Source of the DNA: a candidate division WOR-3 bacterium
GTDB taxonomy: Bacteria; Hydrothermota; Tepidihabitantia; Tepidihabitantales; CAIPLT01
Reading direction: 5' to 3'
Assembly: GCA_039801505.1 (NCBI GenBank)
Contig: JBDRUV010000001.1
Location: 1 to 64,000 of the forward strand
Length of the DNA: 64,000 nucleotides
The position numbers and the translations under genes are program-made. Below are positions 53,807 to 62,356 of the stretch, piece after piece. The notes under the pieces were generated by a model. It was not told the origin of the DNA and did not search any database. It saw nothing but the letters and a program-made list of their open reading frames with translations. Numbering within the stretch: position 1 is the stretch's first letter; each line of letters begins with the position of its first letter.

Positions 53807-56077
53807 TTATTTTTCTACAAAGCCGGCAGTTACAGCTTGACCAAACGCAATATTGCCATCATTTATGGGTGTAAGGTGGTTGGTATACACCTTCAAATTC
53901 AATTTTCGTAATTCATCAGCTATCCCGGAAAATATTATTCGATTCTGGAAGACACCGCCACTTATACAGATCGGGGCTGTCTGGTACTTTTGACTGGCCT
54001 TTTTAATAACAAAAATTGCCCAGGTAATGATTAATTTGTGAAACCACCAGGCTATTTCCGATAAAGAATAGCGACGTCTTTTTAATTTTTGTATCGCACC
54101 TAGCACTTTTACCGGATCTAAGTCATTATCTAAACCATTAAACTGCACCATTCGTAAGGTCTTTTCTTCGTACACCTTCAAGGCCAAAGATTCTAAAGCA
54201 ATTGGTGCTTCACCTTCAAAGGTCTGCCTTCGGCAGACCCCTAACAGTGCGGCAACTGCATCGAAAAGCCGCCCCATGCTTGAGGTCTGAATCGAAGAAA
54301 CAGGGAACTCGTTCTTGTTGTTGCCCAAATAAGCATCCAGAATTAATTTTGGGTTAGTAACACTAACATCCCCACCTGCTAACGGCATATATTTAAGGTG
54401 CGCAATCCGTTCGTAACCGGATAGATTAAAAACCATAACCTCAGAACCCCAGATCGCACCGTCCTCTCCATAACCCGTGCCATCAAAAGCCAGGCCTAGC
54501 GCCAGGCCATTTAAATTATGTTCAGCATAGACACTAGCCAAATGGGCGAAATGGTGTTGGATTTTGACTAATTTCAGTTTATTTCTTTTCGCATAAGCCT
54601 CGGCTAATCTCGACGATATGTAATCAGGATGCAAATCACAGGCTACAGTCTCTGGTTTAATACCCGTCCATTTTATGTATTTTTCTAGCATTTCAAAGAA
54701 AAAATCGATATTAGCGCTGTTTATCAGGTCACCAATGTACGGACTTAAATAGATCTTGTTATTAGCGCCTAATACGAAATAGTTTTTTAAGTCTGAACCA
54801 AAACCGACCACCGGACGTAATTTAATGTTCGATAAATGAATTGGTTGTGGAACAAAACCCCTTGAATACCGAATAATTATTGGAGAAGGCCAACTTTTTG
54901 GTTTTTTCGGGAAATTTGGCCAAAAAACGATAGAATCGTCACACCGCGAGGATATTTTCCGATTATGGTCAAGGATAAAATCGACCACATGTCCCAATTT
55001 TTTTATCACCTCTTCTTTTGTGAGAACGATTGGTTCGCCCTTGGGATTGGCACTGGTCATTACTAAAACTTCTGGACACCAGCTAAATGTTTCACGTGAA
55101 ACATTCCTATAGAATAGTAGTTTATGAAGTGGAGTATACGGAAGCATTATCCCCAAATAATTATTATTTGGCGCAATGTATCGCGAGATTGCAGCCCTGG
55201 GTTTTTTGGGTAAAAGGACAATAGGTGCGATATGAGATTTTAAGGTTTCTGCGTCGTGAGGCGAAAGATAAACAAGTTTTCTAGCGGTTTTTAGATCTTT
55301 GACCATTAGTGCTAGGGGTTTTGATGGTCTACTTTTACGTTTGCGCAGTCTTAGAACGGCCCGGTCGTTTTCAGCATCACAGGCTAATTGAAAGCCGCCA
55401 ATGCTTTTTATGGCTACAATTTTTCCGGCTTTTAGCAGTTTTTTTACTTTTTCAATAATAGCCAGGTTATTGTTAGCCATTACAAGCTTACCATTACGAT
55501 TGTATAAACTAAGTTTTGGACCGCATTCGGAACAAGCATTTGGTTGCGCATGGAATCGACGATTTTTAGGATCTTCGTATTCTTTCAGGCATTTTTGGCA
55601 CATTATAAACTCGTTCATGGTAGTGTTTGGTCTATCATAGGGTAGTTCATAGATAATTGAGTATCTAGGGCCACATTGGGTGCAATTGGTAAACGGGTAA
55701 AAGTACCGGCGATTAGATTTGCTGGTAAAATCGCGACAACAATCTTTGCAAACCGCCAGATCGGGTATAATCTCAACGGGTTCATTTTTAATATTTCGAT
55801 CTTCGCTTTTTTCAATGCTGAACTGGCTGAAAGGGGATTTTTTAATTTTAGTGATCGAAATTTCAGTAATTTTAGCCAGTGAGGGTGGCGAAGTCTTAAT
55901 GATTTTTAGTAATTCTTTGGTTTTATTTCCTTGACATTCAATAACAACTCCGGTCTTGGTGTTTTTTACATAACCCTTTAATCCTAATTTACGAGCTAAG
56001 CGATATATAAATGGCCGAAAACCAATACCTTGGACACGTCCTTTGACTGTAATTCTTACAGTAGATATTTTTGGCAC
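53807..56077 (-). CDS. hypF: Carbamoyltransferase HypF ([NiFe]-hydrogenase maturation)
   Basis: Uses carbamoyl phosphate and ATP to make the thiocarbamate on HypE that becomes the cyanide ligands of [NiFe] hydrogenase. The 756 residues are full length. Seen in order: acylphosphatase-like domain (VQGIGFRPFIYRLA), two zinc fingers (CKDC..CTQCG, CQKC..CSECG), a YrdC-like domain (about 200-380), and the Kae1-like domain with HHFAHLASVYAEH and ISGGVFQNRI. It is last in an operon after arcC and the 56.1-57.3 kb gene. Other hyp genes and a hydrogenase are not in the window. Confidence 0.95.
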   Translation of the reverse strand: MPKISTVRITVKGRVQGIGFRPFIYRLARKLGLKGYVKNTKTGVVIECQGNKTKELLKIIKTSPPSLAKITEISITKIKKSPFSQFSIEKSEDRNIKNEPVEIIPDLAVCKDCCRDFTSKSNRRYFYPFTNCTQCGPRYSIIYELPYDRPNTTMNEFIMCQKCLKEYEDPKNRRFHAQPNACSECGPKLSLYNRNGKLVMANNNLAIIEKVKKLLKAGKIVAIKSIGGFQLACDAENDRAVLRLRKRKSRPSKPLALMVKDLKTARKLVYLSPHDAETLKSHIAPIVLLPKKPRAAISRYIAPNNNYLGIMLPYTPLHKLLFYRNVSRETFSWCPEVLVMTSANPKGEPIVLTKEEVIKKLGHVVDFILDHNRKISSRCDDSIVFWPNFPKKPKSWPSPIIIRYSRGFVPQPIHLSNIKLRPVVGFGSDLKNYFVLGANNKIYLSPYIGDLINSANIDFFFEMLEKYIKWTGIKPETVACDLHPDYISSRLAEAYAKRNKLKLVKIQHHFAHLASVYAEHNLNGLALGLAFDGTGYGEDGAIWGSEVMVFNLSGYERIAHLKYMPLAGGDVSVTNPKLILDAYLGNNKNEFPVSSIQTSSMGRLFDAVAALLGVCRRQTFEGEAPIALESLALKVYEEKTLRMVQFNGLDNDLDPVKVLGAIQKLKRRRYSLSEIAWWFHKLIITWAIFVIKKASQKYQTAPICISGGVFQNRIIFSGIADELRKLNLKVYTNHLTPINDGNIAFGQAVTAGFVEK

Positions 56078-56080
56078 CGA

Positions 56081-57343
56081 TTAGGTCTTAAGCGGTTTCT
56101 TTTCAGCGGCTGGGAATAATACATTGTTTAAGATCAACCTGTATCCGGGAGAGTTTTTGTGGAGTTCTAGGTTAGTTGGGGGATCACCGATTCGATGGGC
56201 ATAATCTTCTGGATCATGCCCACCTAAAAACGTAAAAGTGCCTTTTCCAAACTTGCCATGAATGTATTTAACTTCTTCAGTATTAGCAACTTCGCCCAAA
56301 ATTATCACATTTTTTTTGATCTTATCTCGCCGAAATCCGCAATTTTGACCAAGGAACTCTTTTATTAGAGAGACATGGTTCTGAACCAGCATTGTGGGTA
56401 CTGGATCAAATTTGGCTGAAAAGTCAAATAATGAGAAATAAACATTTGGGCCTCGGGCGGTTGCCTCAAGATAGGTGTCGATGTCTGAATGCTCATAGAT
56501 ATACGGGTCAGTAATCGGGGTAAAGTTTTCGAATGCGAGGCATTTAGAGTAATCCAGCTTTGACATATAATTAGGATCCACCGGGTCTCCGTCAAAGATT
56601 TCAGGTACGATATCGGTATGCTCGGCAGCTAACGCAATGTCCGGGGTATCGGTTGCAGAACACATGGCAAAAACCATGCCGCCGGATTCGATGTATCTTT
56701 TAATTTCCTTAATAACCGCGAGTTTTAATTTTGATACTTTACTAAATCCCAAGGTCTTGGCCATTTGAGTGTTAATTCCAACTTCAGCCTGATACCAATC
56801 GGTATTATGATATGAGGCGTAGAACTTGCCATATTGCCCGGTAAAGTCTTCGTGGTGCAGATGTAGCCAGTCGTATTTGTATAGCTTACCCTCTAACACC
56901 TCTTTATCCCATAGTTTATCATATGGTATTTGGGCATAATCTAATGCCAATTGTACCGCATCATCCCAGGGGTCAGCTGTTGGGGATACATAAACCCCAA
57001 TTTTGGGGGCTTTTTCTAGTAAAATAGCGTCCATATTCTCTTGTTCAATGGTTTTTCTTATAGATATCTCTTCGCTCTCGGTAATACTTTCATATCGCAC
57101 ATCACGCAACCGGCACAATTTGATTATTTCTAAATGCTCAGGCAACAAAAACGACCCGCCCCGATAATTTAAGAGCCATTCTACCGGTAACCCCATTTCC
57201 AAGGCCCGATACGCAATTCCATAGGCTTTTAAGTGGTTAGTTTGAGTTAAGTCCATGGGAATCAAAATCTTCGCAAACATGGCCCCCGCTAACAAAAGGC
57301 TTATACTCCAGACCACTAAAAATTGAACGATTCGATATTTCAT
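56081..57343 (-). CDS. Exported protein of unknown function (often labelled asparagine synthetase B)
   Basis: The 420 residues have a signal peptide or anchor (QFLVVWSISLLLAGAMFA) and a glutaminase-like alpha/beta domain: KILIPMDLTQTNHLKAYG, VEWLLNYRGGSFLLP, FTGQYGKFYA, MVFAMCSATDTPDIALAA and FTFLGGHDPEDYAH. Similar proteins in related phyla carry the name asparagine synthetase B, as I recall. This protein lacks an N-terminal catalytic Cys and an asparagine-synthetase ATP site and is exported, so that name is doubtful. It overlaps arcC by 4 nt and ends 3 nt before hypF. Confidence 0.6.
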   Translation of the reverse strand: MKYRIVQFLVVWSISLLLAGAMFAKILIPMDLTQTNHLKAYGIAYRALEMGLPVEWLLNYRGGSFLLPEHLEIIKLCRLRDVRYESITESEEISIRKTIEQENMDAILLEKAPKIGVYVSPTADPWDDAVQLALDYAQIPYDKLWDKEVLEGKLYKYDWLHLHHEDFTGQYGKFYASYHNTDWYQAEVGINTQMAKTLGFSKVSKLKLAVIKEIKRYIESGGMVFAMCSATDTPDIALAAEHTDIVPEIFDGDPVDPNYMSKLDYSKCLAFENFTPITDPYIYEHSDIDTYLEATARGPNVYFSLFDFSAKFDPVPTMLVQNHVSLIKEFLGQNCGFRRDKIKKNVIILGEVANTEEVKYIHGKFGKGTFTFLGGHDPEDYAHRIGDPPTNLELHKNSPGYRLILNNVLFPAAEKKPLKT

Positions 57344-58296
57344 ACAACAACCCTTGTGCCTATGTTTTTGGCCTTCAATGCCTTAACAATGTTTTCCGGG
57401 TTGGTTATTATGGCTTCGCGTGGTTTTGTGTTGTTTGATAAGAAATTAATTATCGCCTCGATCTTTGGTCCCATGCTGCCGGCCGGGAACTGGTTATCTC
57501 TATGATATTGAATAAGTTCTCGTAATTTTACATGATGTAAAGGCTTTTGGTTCGGCTTGTTATAATTTAGATATACGCATTTAACTCCGGTGGAAATAAC
57601 CAAGAGCTCGGCATCGATCAGCGAGGCTAAAAGAGATGAGCTTAAGTCTTTATCGATCACAGCCGGAACTGGTTTAAGTTTTTGATTTTCATATACTACC
57701 GGGATTCCACCACCGCCACAGGCGATCACGATACAGTCGTTATCGATGAGTTGGCGAATTTCATTAATTTCCACGATTTCTTTCGGCTTGGGGGAGCAGA
57801 CAAGTCTTCGAAAACCTCGGCCAGCGTCTTCTTTCATTACCCAGCCAAATTCTTTTTCTAATATGCGCGCCTCTTTTTCGTTGTAGAATGGGCCAATCGG
57901 TTTTGTGTAATTCTTAAATGCTGGGTCATCTTTTGAAACAACCACCTGGGTGATGACTGTTACCACGCCCTTGTTAATATTTAGCTTTTTTAGTTCGTTT
58001 TTTAAGGTTTGTTGAATCATATATCCGATAAGCCCCTGGGTTATCGCATTCGCAAATTCTAGCGAGATTTCTGGCAGGTGTTTTCGGGTATAATAAGAGC
58101 GGATTAAAATATCCCCAACTTGTGGACCATTGCCATGTGTGATCGCTACCTTATAGCCTAATTTTACCAATTGGGCAATATTTTGACACGTTAACTTGAC
58201 GGTTTGGAGTTGTTTTTCATAGCTTGTGTTGTTTTTATTGTCTAAAATAAGCGAATTGCCCCCAATTGCCACAACTACTTTTTTATTCTGAGACAT
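57340..58296 (-). CDS. arcC: Carbamate kinase
   Basis: Reversibly makes ATP and carbamate from carbamoyl phosphate and ADP. The 318 residues match the family. Seen: VVVAIGGNSLI, ITHGNGPQVGD, IACGGGGIPVV, the VIDKDLSSSLLA segment and AGSMGPKIEA. It leads the operon that ends in hypF, a consumer of carbamoyl phosphate, so it could supply that substrate. With argF at 10-11 kb it could also serve citrulline breakdown. Predicted leaderless. Confidence 0.95.
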   Translation of the reverse strand: MSQNKKVVVAIGGNSLILDNKNNTSYEKQLQTVKLTCQNIAQLVKLGYKVAITHGNGPQVGDILIRSYYTRKHLPEISLEFANAITQGLIGYMIQQTLKNELKKLNINKGVVTVITQVVVSKDDPAFKNYTKPIGPFYNEKEARILEKEFGWVMKEDAGRGFRRLVCSPKPKEIVEINEIRQLIDNDCIVIACGGGGIPVVYENQKLKPVPAVIDKDLSSSLLASLIDAELLVISTGVKCVYLNYNKPNQKPLHHVKLRELIQYHRDNQFPAGSMGPKIEAIINFLSNNTKPREAIITNPENIVKALKAKNIGTRVVV

Positions 58297-58304
58297 GTAA
58301 TATA

Positions 58305-58333
58305 ATTTTATCTTAAAACCAACCCAATGTCAA
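58305..58333 (-). promoter_or_regulatory. Promoter of the arcC-hypF operon, leaderless
   Basis: Minus strand TTGACA (58333-58328), 17 bp, TAAAAT (58310-58305). ATG at 58296; no ribosome site. Divergent from the next promoter. Confidence 0.72.
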
Positions 58334-58352
58334 CTTTAAAGAGTATGATTGC

Positions 58353-58380
58353 TTGACAAGTCTTTTTAGGCCATTATAAT
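58353..58380 (+). promoter_or_regulatory. Promoter of the 58.4 kb lipoprotein gene, leaderless
   Basis: TTGACA at 58353-58358, 16 bp, TATAAT at 58375-58380. ATG at 58387 is 6 nt on, with no ribosome site. Confidence 0.77.
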
Positions 58381-58386
58381 TTTACG

Positions 58387-58986
58387 ATGAGGAGCAAACA
58401 AATAATCAGGGTCACTTTTTTGCTATTATTTTTTTTAAGTTGTACACTCCCACCCATTGCATTTAATCATTATATACCGACCAGCGGGCTTTTGCCAACA
58501 TCAGCCGAACTGGGTTTTGCGGTATCCGGTTTTTGGGCCAATATGGATGGCAGTGATGGCACATTGTTTTTAAATATTCCGGTATGGTATCGTAAAAGTA
58601 TCTCCGATTATTTAGAGCTTGGAGCCCGAGGATATTTTTCCTTGCCGCCATGGATATTTCTTGGCCCAGAGTTATCCGTAGGACGTAATGCGATAAGACT
58701 CATTGTGGGTGCTTATCCTGTTCACATCTTAATTTCCGATGAACTACACGTCGTTCCTTTACCTTATTATCAATGGAGTCTTATTTTTGGGGGCGCGAGA
58801 TTTTATACCGGCCTTAAAGGTAGCCCTTTAGCCTTTGGTGGCCTTGTGGGTACTAACATAACTCTTAACCAAAAATGGGATGTGCGAATTGAAGGGTCAT
58901 ACTTAATTCCGCCACCGTGGATCGATGATCAATCGATTCGTGGTCGAGCCATAAATCTTGGTGTGGCATTTGCGAATCGTCGCTAA
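58387..58986 (+). CDS. Outer-membrane barrel-like lipoprotein
   Basis: Not assigned to a named family. The 199 residues have a basic, hydrophobic N-terminus ending FLLLFFLSC, a lipobox-like site (imperfect at -3), then alternating strands such as LGFAVSGFWANMD, YLELGARGYFSL and WDVRIEGSYLI, ending INLGVAFANRR. It looks like a small barrel or surface lipoprotein. Transcribed alone from a near-consensus promoter. Confidence 0.6.
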   Translation: MRSKQIIRVTFLLLFFLSCTLPPIAFNHYIPTSGLLPTSAELGFAVSGFWANMDGSDGTLFLNIPVWYRKSISDYLELGARGYFSLPPWIFLGPELSVGRNAIRLIVGAYPVHILISDELHVVPLPYYQWSLIFGGARFYTGLKGSPLAFGGLVGTNITLNQKWDVRIEGSYLIPPPWIDDQSIRGRAINLGVAFANRR

Positions 58987-59264
58987 ACTTAACACAACCT
59001 AAAATTTTATTTTGTAATGTGCTATTAAACTAACTATTCCGAGGATCGGTAAACATTTTAGAGACTAAAATATTTAATTACAGCTAACGACCCGATACCC
59101 TCTACGAGGTGTTTTTCCAATGCCGCTCTTGGCGTGCTGATGTATTAGCTATACCGTCCCCTATACCGTATAGGGAATAATACCCCCACCAATCACTCAA
59201 GTAGTAGAAACCCCACGAATGAACAATTACTGACAGTATTTAATTTTAATATAGAAAATGGCCA
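58987..59264. other. Intergenic stretch before the restriction-modification genes
   Basis: No gene is seen. The only recognisable structure is the GC-rich palindromic repeat at 59151-59187. The stretch is otherwise AT-rich. Confidence 0.5.
59151..59187. repeat. Dispersed palindromic repeat, copy 4
   Basis: ATACCGTCC, the near-perfect palindrome CCCTATAC-C-GTATAGGG (59159-59175), then AATAATACCCCC. It reads as an inverse, more AT-rich relative of copy 2. Confidence 0.55.
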
Positions 59265-59293
59265 TTGACAGAAGGACTAAATTGATATATGCT
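59265..59293 (+). promoter_or_regulatory. Promoter of the restriction-modification genes
   Basis: TTGACA at 59265-59270, 17 bp, TATGCT at 59288-59293. A TATAAT also occurs at 59293-59298 but with a 22-bp spacer. The first ATG downstream is at 59314. Confidence 0.7.
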
Positions 59294-59313
59294 ATAATGA
59301 CACAAGTACACCA

Positions 59314-60016
59314 ATGACTTTTTCGGACTTAATTAAATTATTATGAAAAGAAGAAACAAATTTATGGAGAAAATACTTATCAACATATAACAGAAATTTT
59401 ACAAGAAGCTAAAACAAAACACTATGAAGATTGGCTAAAGAATCCTACTCGAAACCGCGATCATGAACAATCGTGGCGTGCCTGGAAAGGAAAAAATTTA
59501 GAAAAACTGTTACACTATATCCTTAAAGAAGAAGTAGAAAAGTTGGGTTTAAAAATTGTCACAGGCAATACTTTGGAACGAACTAATACGGCTAATTTAT
59601 CACCAGAGCTGAACAGAGTTAAAAGAAACCTTTTGATTGATTACGGCGAGTATGGAGCACATCTTCCGGATGTTGACATAATAATTTATGATCCCAAGAC
59701 TTGTAATGTGATTGCTGTTATTTCCAGCAAAGTTACTTTACGAGAGCGAATTGCCCAAACTGGATATTGGAAGATTAAACTTATGCAGGATAACATAACC
59801 AAACACATAAAAGTATTTTTCATTACCCCTGATGAAGACAAAACATTAAATGTTAGAAATCCAGCGAAGAAAGGACGCGCTATTATAGAAGTTGATACTG
59901 ACGGCGGTTATGTAATGAATGAAGAAAAAATAGAAGAAAGCAATAAGGTTAAAAAATTCGATAAATTTCTTGACGACCTAAAAGTATTAGTTAATGAAAC
60001 CCCAAAAAACAGATAA
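59314..60016 (+). CDS. BsaWI-like type II restriction endonuclease, frameshifted near the start
   Basis: The body (frame of 59345-60016) resembles BsaWI-type CCGG-family endonucleases. Seen: YGENTYQHI, DHEQSWRAWKGKNLEKLL and the PD-(D/E)xK-type centre PDVDIIIYD followed by AVISSKVTLRERIAQTGYWK. The body frame has no ATG or GTG before homologous-looking sequence begins. The ATG at 59314 behind the promoter is in another frame and meets TGA at 59344-59346. A +1 shift at that UGA joins them (about 233 residues). It could be programmed, as in prfB, an assembly error, or a recent inactivation. A TTG at 59543 would omit conserved sequence. Confidence 0.6.
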
Positions 60017-60053
60017 ATATAAACAATTAATTCTAATCAGCGGAGACGAACCA

Positions 60054-60827
60054 ATGAAAGAAAAAAAGGTTATTATTACCGACAAGAAAGACGAAAAACC
60101 ACCATTAGAGACAACGACACTTTGGGACTATCCCAAACAAAATTATGGCTCTAGACCCCACGGCGACAATAAATTTCAAGGAGTAACTCCTGCTTTTATA
60201 ATATGGAACATGGTTCAAAGATACACCAAACCCGGTGATTTAGTAGTTGACCCAATGTGCGGGAGCGGGACGACTATTGACGTCTGTGAAGAAGAAGGAA
60301 GGAGAGTTATCGGATACGACATTAATCCTCGGCATCCGAAGGTTATTAAAAATGATTCAAGAAAAATTCCTCTTGATGATAATTCGGTTGATATGGTTTT
60401 TATAGATTCCCCATACGGCGATAATGTCAATTATTCTAATGATCCCAACGACATTGGTAAAATTTCCGCTGAAGATCCTCAGTTTTATGAAGAATTAGAA
60501 AAAGTTGCTCGGGAAATATATCGAATATTAAAACCCGGCAAGGTTCTCGGGTGGCTAATTGGAGATCAGTGGGTAAAAAGACGATTTACTCCGGTGGGAT
60601 TTAAGATCTATCAAATGTTAGTGGATAATGTAGGTTTTGAACCAGTAGATATAATTTGTGTTGCAAGAAGGGGACAGAGCTCTAACACTCCAATATGGCA
60701 CTATCGCGCCAAAAAATTTAATTTCTTTTTGCGAGGATTTAAATATCTATTTTTAGTAAAAAAGCCCGAAAGTAAGAAAAACATTAAAAAATCATCCAGA
60801 AAAATCAAGTGGAAAAAATATAAATAG
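60054..60827 (+). CDS. DNA methyltransferase (N4/N6 type) of the RM pair
   Basis: Protects host DNA from the adjacent endonuclease. Start taken as ATG 60054, with GGAG 8 nt upstream; ATG 59994, overlapping the endonuclease gene, is the alternative. About 257 residues. Seen: WDYPKQNYG, SAM motif I LVVDPMCGSGTT, and catalytic motif IV FIDSPYGDN (DSPY in place of the usual SPPY or DPPY). Motif I precedes IV. The Lys-rich tail is unusual. Cytosine-N4 is suggested by the partner family but not proved. Confidence 0.85.
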   Translation: MKEKKVIITDKKDEKPPLETTTLWDYPKQNYGSRPHGDNKFQGVTPAFIIWNMVQRYTKPGDLVVDPMCGSGTTIDVCEEEGRRVIGYDINPRHPKVIKNDSRKIPLDDNSVDMVFIDSPYGDNVNYSNDPNDIGKISAEDPQFYEELEKVAREIYRILKPGKVLGWLIGDQWVKRRFTPVGFKIYQMLVDNVGFEPVDIICVARRGQSSNTPIWHYRAKKFNFFLRGFKYLFLVKKPESKKNIKKSSRKIKWKKYK

Positions 60828-60868
60828 AAAACCGCCTTAAGACCAGGCAAAGTGCCACACCAATCGGC

Positions 60869-60896
60869 TTGAACTTTCAAGAATAATTGTTATAAT
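60869..60896 (+). promoter_or_regulatory. Promoter of the cmk-plsC-ispH-rpsA operon
   Basis: TTGAAC at 60869-60874, 16 bp, TATAAT at 60891-60896, then a leader of about 40 nt with GAGGTG before ATG 60943. Confidence 0.65.
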
Positions 60897-60942
60897 TACA
60901 TTTATCGCTATTTTTGAGATTAAAGGCTTGAGGTGATACGGG

Positions 60943-61635
60943 ATGAAGAAACATTATATTGTGGCTATTGATGGCACCGCCGGTTCAGGAAAAAGCACTA
61001 TTGCTAAAGGTGCGGCTCAAGAACTTAATTGGCTATATTTAGACACCGGGGCGATGTATCGAGCGGTGACCTATAAAATTATTGAAGAAAAACTTAACTA
61101 TCAAGACGAAAAACTTCTTAAAGACCTACTAGACCGCACTGAAATCGATTTTCGCTATCACCCTGAGGAGGCTAACTATCAAATTTATCTTGATGGCAAA
61201 AATGTTACTCGGTTTATAAGGAATCCAAAAGTTGATCAATTGGTCTCTCATATTTCGTTAATCCCCTTAGTTCGGGAACAGATGGTGAAAGAACAAAGGA
61301 AAATTGCCCAAGGGAAAAATACGATTTGTGAGGGTCGAGATATCGGTACTGTTGTCTTTCCCAATGCTGATTTAAAATTTTTTGTCGATTGCGACTTAGA
61401 TGAGCGTGCCCGACGCCGAAAACAAGATCTGGGAGAGAGTGTTGGCTATGAAGAGATCCGAAACAATCTTATCGAGCGTGACTACATTGATTCCACTCGG
61501 GAGATTAGCCCGTTAAAGAGAGATAAAGCAGCGATTTATTTAGACACTACAAATCTTAAAATTAACGAAGAGATTGCCATTGTAGTTTTAATAATAAAAA
61601 TGCGTCTACTTTCCCAAAATAATTATAAAACCTAA
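60943..61635 (+). CDS. cmk: Cytidylate kinase
   Basis: Phosphorylates CMP and dCMP. The 230 residues show the P-loop IDGTAGSGKSTIAKG, YLDTGAMYRAVTY, CEGRDIGTVVFPNADLK, and IERDYIDSTREISPL. It is first in the conserved cmk-plsC-ispH-rpsA order, 4 nt before plsC. Confidence 0.96.
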   Translation: MKKHYIVAIDGTAGSGKSTIAKGAAQELNWLYLDTGAMYRAVTYKIIEEKLNYQDEKLLKDLLDRTEIDFRYHPEEANYQIYLDGKNVTRFIRNPKVDQLVSHISLIPLVREQMVKEQRKIAQGKNTICEGRDIGTVVFPNADLKFFVDCDLDERARRRKQDLGESVGYEEIRNNLIERDYIDSTREISPLKRDKAAIYLDTTNLKINEEIAIVVLIIKMRLLSQNNYKT

Positions 61636-61639
61636 TCTA

Positions 61640-62356
61640 ATGAATTTAGCTAAAAAGCCTCAAAGATGGCGCTGGTCGCTTGGCCGAAAAATCGGTAAGA
61701 TCTTGATAACGCCCTTTGCCCGACTAAAAGTAATCGGTAAAGAAAATTTAGCACTAAACTCGGGGAAACTTATTGCCGCCAATCATACTTCAAATCTTGA
61801 TCCGTTTTTTTTAGGATTAGCTGTCGAGGAAGAATTATATTTTTTAGCTAAAGAAGAACTTTTTAGGCACTCTAAATTTTTTAGTTGGCTTATTAGCTGT
61901 TTTAACGCAGTACCAATTACTCGAAACTTATTTTTAGCTAATAAAATTACATCGAGTTCAGGACAATTTTTTACTTCGATTAGAAAAGCGATTTCCTTAC
62001 TTAAAGCCCGCAAGACACTAGTCGTGTTTCCCGAAGGTACCAGAAACTATCAGAGCGCTCTTTTGGGCTTTAATAAGGGCGGCGCTTTTTTAGCCATGAT
62101 TGCCAATGTTCCGATTATTCCTACGGCAATTTTAGGAATCAAAGATATTTGGTGTGGCCGACTTTACAAACTGATCGACAACTTGCCCATAGCAACTACC
62201 AGTCGGAAATCGCTGATTAGCGAAGTGATTATTAAATTTGGGAAACCGATATATCCAACCGATCAAAAAACCAATCACCGCCAAGCGATAACCGAACTTA
62301 CCCTGGCAACTAAGAAGGCAATTGAAAATTTAATTTATGAACACGCCAAGAGTTAA
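61640..62356 (+). CDS. plsC: 1-acyl-glycerol-3-phosphate acyltransferase
   Basis: Acylates lysophosphatidic acid at the inner membrane. The 238 residues show the catalytic NHTSNLDPFF (HX4D), an acceptor-site region FNAVPITRN, and VFPEGTRN. A basic N-terminus and amphipathic first helix would hold it to the membrane. It overlaps ispH by 20 nt. Confidence 0.93.
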   Translation: MNLAKKPQRWRWSLGRKIGKILITPFARLKVIGKENLALNSGKLIAANHTSNLDPFFLGLAVEEELYFLAKEELFRHSKFFSWLISCFNAVPITRNLFLANKITSSSGQFFTSIRKAISLLKARKTLVVFPEGTRNYQSALLGFNKGGAFLAMIANVPIIPTAILGIKDIWCGRLYKLIDNLPIATTSRKSLISEVIIKFGKPIYPTDQKTNHRQAITELTLATKKAIENLIYEHAKS

